From contig CAYGRM010000179.1 of the NCBI GenBank assembly GCA_964352225.1, forward strand, positions 1 to 13,005: DNA of 13,005 bases, in the 5' to 3' direction. Numbering within the stretch: the stretch's first letter is position 1; each line of letters opens with the position of its first letter. The notes under the pieces were generated by a model. It had not been told where the DNA came from. It saw nothing but the letters and a program-made list of their open reading frames with translations, and did no database searches. This DNA is from CAJQQY01 sp964352225 (GTDB lineage: Bacteria > Bacteroidota > Bacteroidia > Chitinophagales > Saprospiraceae). The position numbers and the translations under genes were made by a program. Of this stretch, positions 1-6,414 are shown piece after piece.

Positions 1-55
1 GCAAAGTTAGATTGCGTTAGGTGAAGGTGCAAGATGTGGTTGGTCGGATGCTTAC
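1..55 (+). repeat. Left copy of 55-bp terminal inverted repeat
   Basis: These 55 bases are the exact reverse complement of 12951-13005. The identity stops at base 56 (G here, A in the other copy). The length equals a common de Bruijn k-mer size (k=55), so the likeliest reading is that the contig was cut at both sides of a repeat node. The real repeat would then be at least 55 bp and could be longer. In one frame it reads IALGEGARCGWSDAY, as in the right copy; in another it supplies the first residues read here for the DUF6876-like gene. Confidence 0.95.
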
Positions 56-380
56 GTTTTATGGAAGTGAGGTATTTTATTATCAAAAGATATATCCCAA
101 ATACAGATATACTGAAGGGGTAAAATATTTAGCAGAAAACGCCGGTGCATATTGGTAGCTCGATTTTGTTTTTAGTAATCAACTCGATGCACCACTTAAA
201 GCAGAGGGCTTTCAGGTTTGGGAGCTGAGCGTTAATGATGATCATAGCGCTATGATCCGCGTGGAGGATGGAAACAAGAATGAAGTCAAACATTACGACC
301 TCACGTTTACCGATTTTCCATTAAAGCAATATAGCCTATGGTTTATTAATGGGACGTTGCTTTTGCCAAGTGAATATTAA
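48..380 (+). pseudogene. DUF6876-family protein, interrupted by an amber codon
   Basis: Read from the ATG at 48, the frame gives MLTFYGSEVFYY, then YTEGVKYLAENAGAYW, a TAG at 156-158, and then LDFVFSNQ and a conserved tail DFPLKQYSLWF...LLLPSEY ending at TAA 378-380. The FYGSE start, the LAENAGAYW-(L)-LD centre and the PSEY terminus are what I recall of the DUF6876 family, small proteins of unknown function common on Bacteroidota mobile elements. The amber sits where the family has leucine (AYWLLD), so a single TTG to TAG change explains it. The 5' end lies inside the terminal 55-bp repeat and a TAG at 18-20 closes the frame upstream, so the native N-terminus is probably lost as well. Sequencing error cannot be excluded. 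Confidence 0.72.
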
Positions 381-391
381 AGCACATGCTG

Positions 392-416
392 AGCAAGGGG
401 GATTATCCCTCTTGCT
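392..416 (+). other. 11-bp hairpin between DUF6876-like gene and next gene
   Basis: AGCAAGGGGGA (392-402) pairs with TCCCTCTTGCT (406-416) through one G-U pair and a TTA loop. It begins 11 bases after the upstream stop codon. No U-tract follows, so it is a weak candidate terminator. It could instead be an mRNA-stability or leader structure for the gene starting at 449. Confidence 0.6.
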
Positions 417-448
417 TACTTGCCAAGATCAGGAAAGGAACAAGAGTC

Positions 449-754
449 ATGAGCATTGAAAATATAAAGCTAACCTGGAACACGATTTCGATTGATGTGA
501 ATTATAATAATGATTGGTCTAAAACCCATCGGGAGATTATGGGATTTTCTATGGGACATTTAGAAATACAAAGCAAGGATAGGGCACGCTTGCCTATCAC
601 AGAAACAGGTTATCGTTCTCATTTTATAGCGGCAACAACCATCGAGGAGTACGGTGGCCCAGAAAAATACGTCATGGATTGGCTTGATGAAAAATCAAAA
701 ACGAAGGCATGGAGGGATTACTGGCGCAGCTCTAAACAGCTTTCTTTATTTTAG
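449..754 (+). CDS. Conserved hypothetical protein with LPITETGYRSHF motif
   Basis: A 101-residue protein. The ATG at 449 is preferred over the ATG at 386 because a purine-rich AGGAAAGGAA stretch (431-440) precedes it, and because the longer version would run through the hairpin at 392-416. The centre has a strongly conserved stretch, LPITETGYRSHF (about residues 48-59), followed by YGGPEKYVMDWLDEKSKTKAW and the C-terminus QLSLF. I recognise this pattern from short proteins on bacterial plasmids and integrative elements, but I know of no established function. No signal peptide or membrane segment is visible. It is the second gene of the left accessory cluster, downstream of the DUF6876 remnant. 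The gene appears intact. Confidence 0.75.
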   Translation: MSIENIKLTWNTISIDVNYNNDWSKTHREIMGFSMGHLEIQSKDRARLPITETGYRSHFIAATTIEEYGGPEKYVMDWLDEKSKTKAWRDYWRSSKQLSLF

Positions 755-774
755 TCCGTATCCTTTAAAATCTG

Positions 775-782
775 TACTTTTG
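775..782 (+). promoter_or_regulatory. Bacteroidota-type -7 box (TACTTTTG) for the KilA-N gene
   Basis: TACTTTTG at 775-782 matches the Bacteroidota sigma consensus TAnnTTTG exactly and lies 24 bases before the KilA-N ATG at 807. The expected TTG element about 19-21 bases upstream is poor (TTTTAG around 749-754), so only the -7 box is convincing. Confidence 0.45.
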
Positions 783-806
783 CGTTCCACTTAAAACACT
801 ATTTGG

Positions 807-1661
807 ATGGCAAAGAAAACGATTAATTTAAATGGTATTGAGGTTCGCACGATGGATACACCGTTTGGTGAATACCTCTGCATTACAGATTTGGCGAAAG
901 CGATTGGTGATCGTACAGGTCTTGTGATTGGCGACTGGTTCAGGCTAATCGGGACAATGGAGTATCTAAAAGAATGGGAGCTTGAATATAACAGCGCAGA
1001 TTTTAATGTCAGCAGATATGCCGACATTAAAATGCAAGCCACAGAACTTGGATTTAGACTTTCGCCTAAACGATGGGTCGAAGAGCTTGGCGGTAAATGT
1101 ATCATTTCAAAAGCAGGGCGTTATGGAGGATCATACGCACATAACTCAATTGCTTTAGAATTTTGTACGGTCGTTAGTCCTAGATTTAAATTGATGGTTT
1201 TTGTCGATTACCTGAAATTAAAAGAATCTGAATCCAAGGCATTGGGTGAGGCTTTTGATCTTACAAGATTGATGACCAAAAGCACATTTCCATTATTGAC
1301 CGAAGCCATTAAAGAAAACCTTGTTCCTGAAATTTTATACAATACGAAAGGCGAATATATTGCATACGCTGATGAAGTCGATTTATTAAATGTTGCTTTG
1401 TTTGGGATCACGGCTAAAAATTGGAAACTAAATAATCCTAAGCTTCCTGGAAACATGCGTGACTATGCAACGGTATCAGAAAAACTTGCTTTGACGGTTT
1501 TGCAAGGTCTGAATGCAAAACTGATAGAATGGGATACAGACAAAGAACAGCGCTTTGAAATATTACAAACAACAGCGCGGCAATGGCTGACTATTTTTGA
1601 TAGTAGTGCATCGGTTAAAAAGCTATCTAACAAATTGAACAAGCCACCAAAGTTAAGATGA
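807..1661 (+). CDS. KilA-N domain protein
   Basis: A 284-residue protein, the usual length for Bacteroidota KilA-N proteins. The N-terminal KilA-N DNA-binding domain spans about residues 4-130: ITDLAKAIGD, then the GTMEYLKEWE region, a KRWVEELGG segment, and the hallmark IISKAGRYGGSYAHNSIALEF block near residues 99-119. The C-terminal part (about 170-275) contains ADEVDLLNVALFG...W and GNMRDYA, which is the normal C-terminal region of this family in Bacteroidota. KilA-N proteins come from phages and mobile elements and are thought to bind DNA; most have no measured function. A -7 promoter box lies just upstream. The gene contains a 26-bp imperfect palindrome (1004-1029) that codes for residues of the DNA-binding domain and recurs immediately after the stop codon. 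Confidence 0.9.
   Translation: MAKKTINLNGIEVRTMDTPFGEYLCITDLAKAIGDRTGLVIGDWFRLIGTMEYLKEWELEYNSADFNVSRYADIKMQATELGFRLSPKRWVEELGGKCIISKAGRYGGSYAHNSIALEFCTVVSPRFKLMVFVDYLKLKESESKALGEAFDLTRLMTKSTFPLLTEAIKENLVPEILYNTKGEYIAYADEVDLLNVALFGITAKNWKLNNPKLPGNMRDYATVSEKLALTVLQGLNAKLIEWDTDKEQRFEILQTTARQWLTIFDSSASVKKLSNKLNKPPKLR
1004..1029. repeat. 26-bp palindromic repeat, copy 1 (inside KilA-N gene)
   Basis: The outer arms TAATGTC and GACATTA pair over 7 bp. After one mismatched A/C pair, inner GCA and TGC pair around a GATA loop. The same 26 bases recur without a change at 1664-1689. In this copy it encodes part of FNVSRYADIK within the KilA-N domain. Against my memory of the family this segment is colinear, with no extra residues, so it is not an obvious insertion. 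Confidence 0.9.
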
Positions 1662-1663
1662 TC

Positions 1664-1689
1664 TAATGTCAGCAGATATGCCGACATTA
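1664..1689. repeat. 26-bp palindromic repeat, copy 2 (3 bp after KilA-N stop)
   Basis: An exact copy of 1004-1029, in direct orientation and offset by 660 bp. It starts two bases after the KilA-N stop codon (TGA 1659-1661). No U-tract follows, so it is not a normal terminator. A protein-binding site, possibly for the KilA-N protein, or a recombination site are the alternatives. Confidence 0.9.
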
Positions 1690-1726
1690 GAATTTGATAA
1701 CCTGCAACATATTGTCCTTTCATATA

Positions 1727-1744
1727 TCCAATAACAATATTGGA
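1727..1744. other. Short perfect hairpin / inverted repeat
   Basis: TCCAATA (1727-1733) and TATTGGA (1738-1744) flank an ACAA loop. It lies in the gap between the KilA-N gene and its terminator. It could be an operator or an RNA hairpin, or it could be chance in AT-rich DNA. Confidence 0.35.
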
Positions 1745-1830
1745 ATAGTTGATCTGAATTTTATAAATTTATAGCGTGATGCCTGTTATGCGTTTTTCAA
1801 AACGGGGATCACGAGAGAGCGTTTATACCT

Positions 1831-1867
1831 AGCCTTTCACTTTTAAAAGTTGAAAGGCTTTTTTTAT
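1831..1867 (+). terminator. Strong intrinsic terminator after the KilA-N gene
   Basis: AGCCTTTCA (1831-1839) pairs with TGAAAGGCT (1851-1859). The intervening CTTTTAAAAGT can extend the stem, and a T-tract runs from 1859 to 1865. It lies about 170 bases beyond the KilA-N stop and about 80 bases before the RadC-like start, so it separates the two transcription units. The preceding stretch (1770-1830) is GC-richer than its surroundings and could be the end of an unrecognised transcript. Confidence 0.85.
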
Positions 1868-1948
1868 AAACCTACACCTAGAATATGCTGATCATTTCTG
1901 CAAAGATTATTTTATTACTATAATCTTAATTTACGATGGAGCGTAACC

Positions 1949-2407
1949 ATGGGGCAAAAAGTACCAACTAAAGTCACGGAAATTCAGCTGACTTATACTA
2001 ATAAAATAAAAGCGGCAGATCGGCCAAAAGTAAAATGCTCAGGAGACTCCTATAAAATACTGAAAGATAACTGGAGTAATCAAATATCTCTATTAGAGGA
2101 ATTTAATCTATTGCTCTTGGATCGGTCAAACCGTGTAATGTCAATGTGCAGAGTATCAAAAGGCGGAGTATCAGGAACAGTCGTTGATCTTAAAATAGCT
2201 TTTGCCGCAGCTATAAAAGGTAGAGCCTCAGCTTTAATTCTTGCGCATAATCATCCATCCGCTAATCTAAATCCTAGTCAGGAAGACATCCGTTTAACGA
2301 AAAACTTTAAGCGGGCAGGAGAAATTTTAGATATAAAAATTTTAGACCATATAATTTTATCGCCAGAAGGCGGTTATTATTCCTTTGCAGATGAGGGGAT
2401 GACATAG
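1949..2407 (+). CDS. radC: RadC-family JAB/MPN domain protein
   Basis: A 152-residue protein. The start at ATG 1949 is supported by GGAG at 1938-1941. It consists of a short N-terminal tail and one JAB/MPN (RadC) domain, about residues 40-150, and lacks the N-terminal helix-hairpin-helix region of full-length chromosomal RadC (about 220 residues). This short form is usual on Bacteroidota mobile elements. The JAMM zinc-site pattern is complete: Glu in LLEEF (50/51), then H100-N-H102-P-S, and D113 in PSQED. RadC's biochemical role is unsettled. The name came from a repair phenotype later assigned elsewhere, and metalloprotease-like activity is inferred only from the fold. It sits alone after the terminator at 1831-1867 and converges with the GHKL gene. 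Confidence 0.9.
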   Translation: MGQKVPTKVTEIQLTYTNKIKAADRPKVKCSGDSYKILKDNWSNQISLLEEFNLLLLDRSNRVMSMCRVSKGGVSGTVVDLKIAFAAAIKGRASALILAHNHPSANLNPSQEDIRLTKNFKRAGEILDIKILDHIILSPEGGYYSFADEGMT

Positions 2408-2498
2408 AATGTTGTGTTTCAAAATAGAATCCATCTAGGACATGGGTTAGAAGTGATAATGCATCTTACGTAAATTAAGTGCTATGTCTAAATATATT

Positions 2499-4526
2499 CT
2501 AGTGAAATAATTTATCGAAAAATGGCTTGTGTCTTAAATATGCACTATTAACTAGTTGCTGAAAAGTGATTACCTCAATATGTAGATTTAAACCTGCCTC
2601 AATTTTATAAAGCGTTCCGTAGGGCGTTGTTTTGAAACCTTTGTCAATGTTGTATTCTTTTAACTCCTTTGGAATTACATCTACAATGACGTAGCCAAAC
2701 TTGGGCGTATTTTTTTCAATGACTACTGTTTTTCCTTTATAATTTTTCTTTCCATTGCCGTAAATAAATGCGTCAAAATAATCAGTAATCAATTCAGAGA
2801 ATAGCCATTGTTTATTGCTCTTAGCTTTTTGATAAGCGGTTTCGCCAGGACGCTTAAACTCAAAGACAACTAATGAATTTATATCTCCTGATGGTGACGA
2901 TCCATAGGCTGTAGCTTTATCCAGAATATTTACGCCTTCCTTCCACATAAATACATCTGGTTCTTTTGAGCTTTTTATTTGAGAGACTCTTGTAATTGGA
3001 ATATCTGACGCAACAAAACTATAAGTTATAAAACGTTCATCAAGTAGCCATAGGTTATGTCCTTCTTCTGATGGGTTTCCTGAAATCCCCATAGGAATAA
3101 TAAGATTATGGATGTCCTCTTCTAGCTTATACTTTCCATTTCTGTCCGCTTCTAATAAACGATCAAACAATTGCAGTATTGATTTACGTCTAACCATGTA
3201 TTCTGCTAAGCCATCAGAGTCGTACGTTGTTTTTCTTTTAAGGTCTTCTGAAAGGTCTTTGATAAATTCTTCATCAATCTGCTCGGATTCGATATAGCTA
3301 TCTATTTTAGCATCAATGGTTTTCTTTTCTTTATAGGCTATTCGATGCAGATGTTCTTCTATTGTTTCATCATCTGAAAATGGAGGAATTGTTTTTAATA
3401 CATCTTCTCTATTCAAGTATCTCCTGTATTGCCAACTTTGATTTTTTATATGTTCTTTTATTTCTTCAATCGCTTTGATCTGCACTTCTTTAATATAGTC
3501 CTTAAATTCATCAGCTAAAATATCAGCTAGAGTGCTTTCTATATCTGTTAATACAATCGTATCTTTATCTGCGAAAAAACCATCTCTATTTGATGGGATA
3601 TTAATAGCGTTTCGAGCTGTTGCTACTTTTTTATCTAAATATTCGGACACGATATAAACATCCAAGAAATAATTTTCTGATCCTTTTTGTAAAGGGTAAT
3701 TGAAAATCTTGTTTATACTAGCAAGGTTTTTACCATTTCCAACTTCTCTAGAGTTTGCACAGTAATGAACGTAATGATTTTTTCGATTAGCCTTTTTAGG
3801 ACTTCTTAAAATATATGCTCTGAATGTTTCATTCTTTACATCAAATACCTTTTCGTTTTCTTGGGCTAGTTCTTGGTATTTTTCTATTAGATTAATTGAT
3901 TCATCTGACGATAAATCATTAATAGTAATATTGGGCAGTTTTTTATTTAGATAATAAATCAAACAATGATTCATGAGTTTTTCAGAAAAACTATCTAGGG
4001 ATAGACACGTTGCATTGACTATATTTTGATTGTTATAATCAAGTAGTTTTACTATTGTTTCTAATCCTTGAGATATAGCCTCATCATTTTTTATTTCTTG
4101 TATTTCGTTCTTTTGATCGAATTTAAAATGTCTACTGCACCATTTATTATTTTCTAAAAATGTGCTTTTTATTTCCATCTCCCTGAATGCGGCAAGGCAT
4201 GTAAACCTACCCATACCTTTACATCCTAGACTTTTGTTTTTGTGGGAATGTGGAATTTCAAAAGACTCCATATTAGCACTATTGAAGCCTTCTCCATTAT
4301 CATAAATAGTTACATTTTTTATTGGATAAGGAGGAATTAAATGGTCGCTTTCTTCCTGTCTCTCTATTTCGATTATGATTTTACCCTTACCTTTTGAATC
4401 CTTATTGGGAGCTTTCAAATTAATACTATGAATAGAATTAATGATAGGTTCAAAGATAGGCAAAAAGGCATCGCTGCTTCTAAGGCTAATTTCTTCAACT
4501 AGATTTTTTACTGGTGTTGGTTTCAT
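2499..4526 (-). CDS. GHKL ATPase fused to a PD-(D/E)xK-like nuclease domain
   Basis: A 675-residue protein. The N-terminus carries GHKL (histidine kinase/Hsp90/MutL-like) ATP-binding motifs: N box E26-x3-N30, G1 box D76-NGEG-F, and G2 box GCKGMGRF around 101-108. A long, charged, helical middle region follows. Near the C-terminus, D524 in EPDVFMW and E556-F-K558 in VVFEFKRPG fit a PD-(D/E)xK nuclease core, coded at about 2853-2957. The combination of an ATP-driven clamp-type domain and a nuclease resembles MORC/paraMORC-type proteins found with restriction systems; the family assignment is inference. The start is firm: its ATG overlaps the hsdR remnant's TGA as ATGA, so it was the gene after hsdR in a former type I restriction operon. 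No promoter was seen directly upstream; its transcription may have been lost or replaced. Confidence 0.75.
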   Translation of the reverse strand: MKPTPVKNLVEEISLRSSDAFLPIFEPIINSIHSINLKAPNKDSKGKGKIIIEIERQEESDHLIPPYPIKNVTIYDNGEGFNSANMESFEIPHSHKNKSLGCKGMGRFTCLAAFREMEIKSTFLENNKWCSRHFKFDQKNEIQEIKNDEAISQGLETIVKLLDYNNQNIVNATCLSLDSFSEKLMNHCLIYYLNKKLPNITINDLSSDESINLIEKYQELAQENEKVFDVKNETFRAYILRSPKKANRKNHYVHYCANSREVGNGKNLASINKIFNYPLQKGSENYFLDVYIVSEYLDKKVATARNAINIPSNRDGFFADKDTIVLTDIESTLADILADEFKDYIKEVQIKAIEEIKEHIKNQSWQYRRYLNREDVLKTIPPFSDDETIEEHLHRIAYKEKKTIDAKIDSYIESEQIDEEFIKDLSEDLKRKTTYDSDGLAEYMVRRKSILQLFDRLLEADRNGKYKLEEDIHNLIIPMGISGNPSEEGHNLWLLDERFITYSFVASDIPITRVSQIKSSKEPDVFMWKEGVNILDKATAYGSSPSGDINSLVVFEFKRPGETAYQKAKSNKQWLFSELITDYFDAFIYGNGKKNYKGKTVVIEKNTPKFGYVIVDVIPKELKEYNIDKGFKTTPYGTLYKIEAGLNLHIEVITFQQLVNSAYLRHKPFFDKLFH

Positions 4527-4807
4527 TCTTTATCTTTTAGTCGGTTAAAGACTTTCTCCAATAACATTTCTTTTACAATGCCCGCCATTTTTGGATCATC
4601 CATAAGTTTGGCAAAAAGTTCTTGGTTTTGCTCCATTCGCTCAATCACCGCATCCATAAACTTATCTTCAAAGCCGTATTTAAAGTTCTCTTTCGTATTG
4701 CTTTGCGCTTGCTTGGCAAGGGTTTCATCTTGTACCATTTCTTCTTCGATCTGGTCAAAGAATAACTGATCCGCAGGTGTGAAATCTGTTCCTAATTGAT
4801 CATTCAA
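4523..4807 (-). pseudogene. hsdR: C-terminal remnant of type I restriction subunit HsdR
   Basis: About 94 codons that match only the extreme C-terminus of type I restriction endonuclease subunit R: TPADQLFFDQIEEE, ETLAKQAQSN, ENFKYGFEDKFMDAVIERMEQNQELFAKLMDDP, and a natural end at VFNRLKDKE. Full HsdR is usually 750-1050 residues, with the nuclease and helicase motors upstream, all missing here. The only start available near 4807 is a TTG, which is not credible as a true start because the fragment begins in mid-domain. Upstream sequence in this frame is not HsdR-like; it is the antisense of another broken gene. The stop overlaps the GHKL start by ATGA, showing former operon linkage. hsdM and hsdS are absent from the window. 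Confidence 0.88.
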
Positions 4808-4809
4808 TA

Positions 4810-5043
4810 CATTTAGATAGCATACATAACCTCTATGCCTATTCTGAAAATGAAGATGATGATATTGAACAACAAGAGATTTATGAATGGTATTTAGTTA
4901 GCGAATGGATGGCAAAGAAGTTAGATGCTCAAGGTGAGCCAGTTCTTTACGGCGATTATAATTACTATTGGGGTAGAACCTGTACAGGGCAATCTATGAT
5001 CCTTGATGGTACATTTCAAAAGATTGCTCAATCAATTCTATGA
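4810..5043 (+). pseudogene. 5'-truncated conserved Bacteroidota hypothetical gene
   Basis: The + strand frame reads NLYAYSENEDDDIEQQ, then EIYEWYLVSEWMAKKLDAQGEPV, then YNYYWGRTCTGQSMILDGTF, and ends at TGA 5041-5043. The EIYEW-LVS-WL-KL and YWGRTCTGQ blocks are, as far as I recall, characteristic of a small protein of unknown function that is widespread on Bacteroidota plasmids and conjugative transposons, often near DUF6876 and RadC genes. No ATG, GTG or TTG sits at a suitable place; the frame simply runs back into the antisense of the hsdR remnant. The first recognisable residues therefore mark the breakpoint near 4800-4825. The only in-frame ATG (about 4909) would delete most of the first conserved block. 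I call it a remnant. Confidence 0.65.
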
Positions 5044-5118
5044 ACAGTATTCAAGCGACTGTTCAGTTTTTTAAGCGGCTATATTAAACTTAAATTGGAA
5101 GATTATAAATACTCTTGA

Positions 5119-5313
5119 TTCTCTATATTCTATTCTAATCGATATGAATATCCTATATCAGGGTTTGTTAATATTGTACAAAATTCAATTCCTTCGGAAG
5201 AAGATATGCGTATGATTAGTTTACTGAAGATATTGGAAGCATTTGATATAAGTTTGGAGGAGTTTTTTAAAGAAGAGCTCGTGGATGAAAAAAATTCAAA
5301 AAAGAAAGGCTAA
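5119..5313 (+). pseudogene. Degraded tail of an HTH (XRE-like) regulator
   Basis: The frame is open after a TGA at 5116-5118 and ends at TAA 5311-5313. The best part reads QNSIPSEEDMRMISLLKILEAFDISLEEFFKEEL. The pattern P-S-x-E-D-x-x...K-I-x-A-F-D-I-S-L-E-E-F-F is the last helix and tail of Cro/C1-type helix-turn-helix regulators. The preceding residues (YEYPISGFVNIVQ) only faintly resemble the recognition-helix region, and no start codon with a full HTH domain is present. It is probably a decayed fragment; a real short gene is unlikely. Confidence 0.45.
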
Positions 5314-5338
5314 ACTTTCAAAAATTCAAAATTTAGCC
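5298..5338 (-). terminator. Intrinsic terminator of the five-gene GTPase/EAD operon
   Basis: On the minus strand GGCTAAA (5338-5332) pairs with TTTAGCC (5314-5308) across a 17-base AT-rich loop, followed by TTTCTTTTTTG. It lies 27 bases beyond the end of the last operon gene (5365) and is the natural end of that transcript. On the + strand the same stem overlaps the end of the HTH fragment but has no U-tract. Confidence 0.65.
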
Positions 5339-5364
5339 CTTCCTATAATTCTTTGAATAACGCG

Positions 5365-6414
5365 TTAATTTAGGCTTTTCAGCAAAACATTCACATCTGT
5401 ATTATGTGGATAATCTTCTAAGATAGAATCCAGAAGGCTTTTCAAATTAATTCCCCCTCCTCCTCCTAATTGAATCAATCTGACAGCATCAGACCATTGA
5501 CCTTTTCCTGTTCTGGTATTAGAAACCAATGATAAGTCTCCTCCCGCTCTCTGCCAAATAGCTTGATCTTCAATACCTCTTGGGTAAAGTTTACACACTA
5601 TTTCAAATAATTGGTTTTCGGGTTTCACAAGATTCGGAGCTTGAAAAATAGAATCAATATTTAATTGACTGATAACACCAAATAGAAATGCAGCAACATT
5701 TTGCGAAGCATAAGGTTGTGACCCCTTGCCGTCCATTTCACCCTTATCATTAACCAAATCTGAGATTCCACGAAGCAGAAGACTTTTAACTGTTGGCCTT
5801 GAACGGCAAACTGTCAAAAATCCTAATCCTTCCATTTCAATTGCTAAAGCATGGCTAGCATTTTGTTTAATGTGTTTATGCAATTCTGATTTATGAGAAG
5901 CATCCACTTTCTCCCCTGAAGCAATTGTTCCTGTGAAAGTTGAAATGGTCGGCGCAAATTGTAGATCAAGTATGGATGCAATAATCATTTCCCAATCATT
6001 TGAATTCGCATATGTTCCAGCAAGACGTTCCAATTCATAGGATGAGGCACCAAATTGCGGACGAGGTTTAAATCCTTCATCGGTGGTCTTGCCACGTTCA
6101 TATCCGATAACATCTGCTCCGACAACAATATCTCCGACAACAACATCCTTTAACCCTCCAGCCACTCCCACATAGAATAAATAGGTGGGATTAAAATATT
6201 CTATTGCCCGTTCTGTTTCCAATGCTGCATTGATATTTGTTTGATCCGTTTTTCCGACAATGATCGGAATAGATTTGCCATTAACCGAATAGGTTCCTTC
6301 GGTATAGTCGGTATGGGTGATGGGATGCTTAATCAACATCCTATCACTAAGATGTGCTTCGACCGCTTTACGCTCCACTTCCAAAGCTGTAAGAATGACA
6401 AAAGGTTTGTTCAT
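5365..6414 (-). CDS. Nucleoside phosphorylase/MTA-SAH nucleosidase-fold effector with C-terminal EAD1 domain
   Basis: A 349-residue protein. Residues 1-255 have the PNP/UDP phosphorylase (MTAN-like) fold: VGVAGGL (82-88) and VGDIVVG, IASGEKVD (164-171), A-I-E193-M-E195-G for ribose binding, and RGISD219 with the expected catalytic aspartate. Residues 269-349 form an EAD1 domain: IWQRAGGDLSLV, a T-x5-W pair, AVRLI, a glycine-rich turn GGGGG, then LL...DYP-x-N. EADs are adaptor domains that pair with like domains to join effectors to sensor proteins. It is the last gene of the operon; its ATG overlaps the GAP1 stop as ATGA. The inferred role is a nucleoside- or nucleotide-cleaving toxin effector tethered to the neighbouring GAP1 protein by EAD1-EAD1 contact. 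The substrate is unknown. No membrane segment is visible, so it should be cytosolic. Confidence 0.88.
   Translation of the reverse strand: MNKPFVILTALEVERKAVEAHLSDRMLIKHPITHTDYTEGTYSVNGKSIPIIVGKTDQTNINAALETERAIEYFNPTYLFYVGVAGGLKDVVVGDIVVGADVIGYERGKTTDEGFKPRPQFGASSYELERLAGTYANSNDWEMIIASILDLQFAPTISTFTGTIASGEKVDASHKSELHKHIKQNASHALAIEMEGLGFLTVCRSRPTVKSLLLRGISDLVNDKGEMDGKGSQPYASQNVAAFLFGVISQLNIDSIFQAPNLVKPENQLFEIVCKLYPRGIEDQAIWQRAGGDLSLVSNTRTGKGQWSDAVRLIQLGGGGGINLKSLLDSILEDYPHNTDVNVLLKSLN

Noticed and set aside
386..448. N-terminal extension of the LPITETGYRSHF protein from ATG 386
   Set aside because: The extra 21 codons run through an 11-bp hairpin and do not look like the family; ATG 449 has a purine-rich site in front of it.
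791..1723. Minus-strand open frames opposite the KilA-N gene, two sharing an identical short peptide
   Set aside because: They are antisense shadows; the shared peptide is just the 26-bp palindrome read on the other strand.
1770..1830. GC-richer stretch before the terminator as an rRNA, tRNA or tmRNA end
   Set aside because: No recognisable RNA signature or cloverleaf could be folded; left as unexplained.
2408..2498. Shared terminator between the converging RadC-like and GHKL genes
   Set aside because: Only a 5-bp GACAT/ATGTC pairing with a long loop and no T-tract; not convincing.
4805..4807. TTG at 4807 as the true start of a 94-residue protein
   Set aside because: The sequence begins in mid-domain of HsdR's C-terminal region, and the upstream DNA belongs to another broken gene, so this is a remnant, not a designed small gene.
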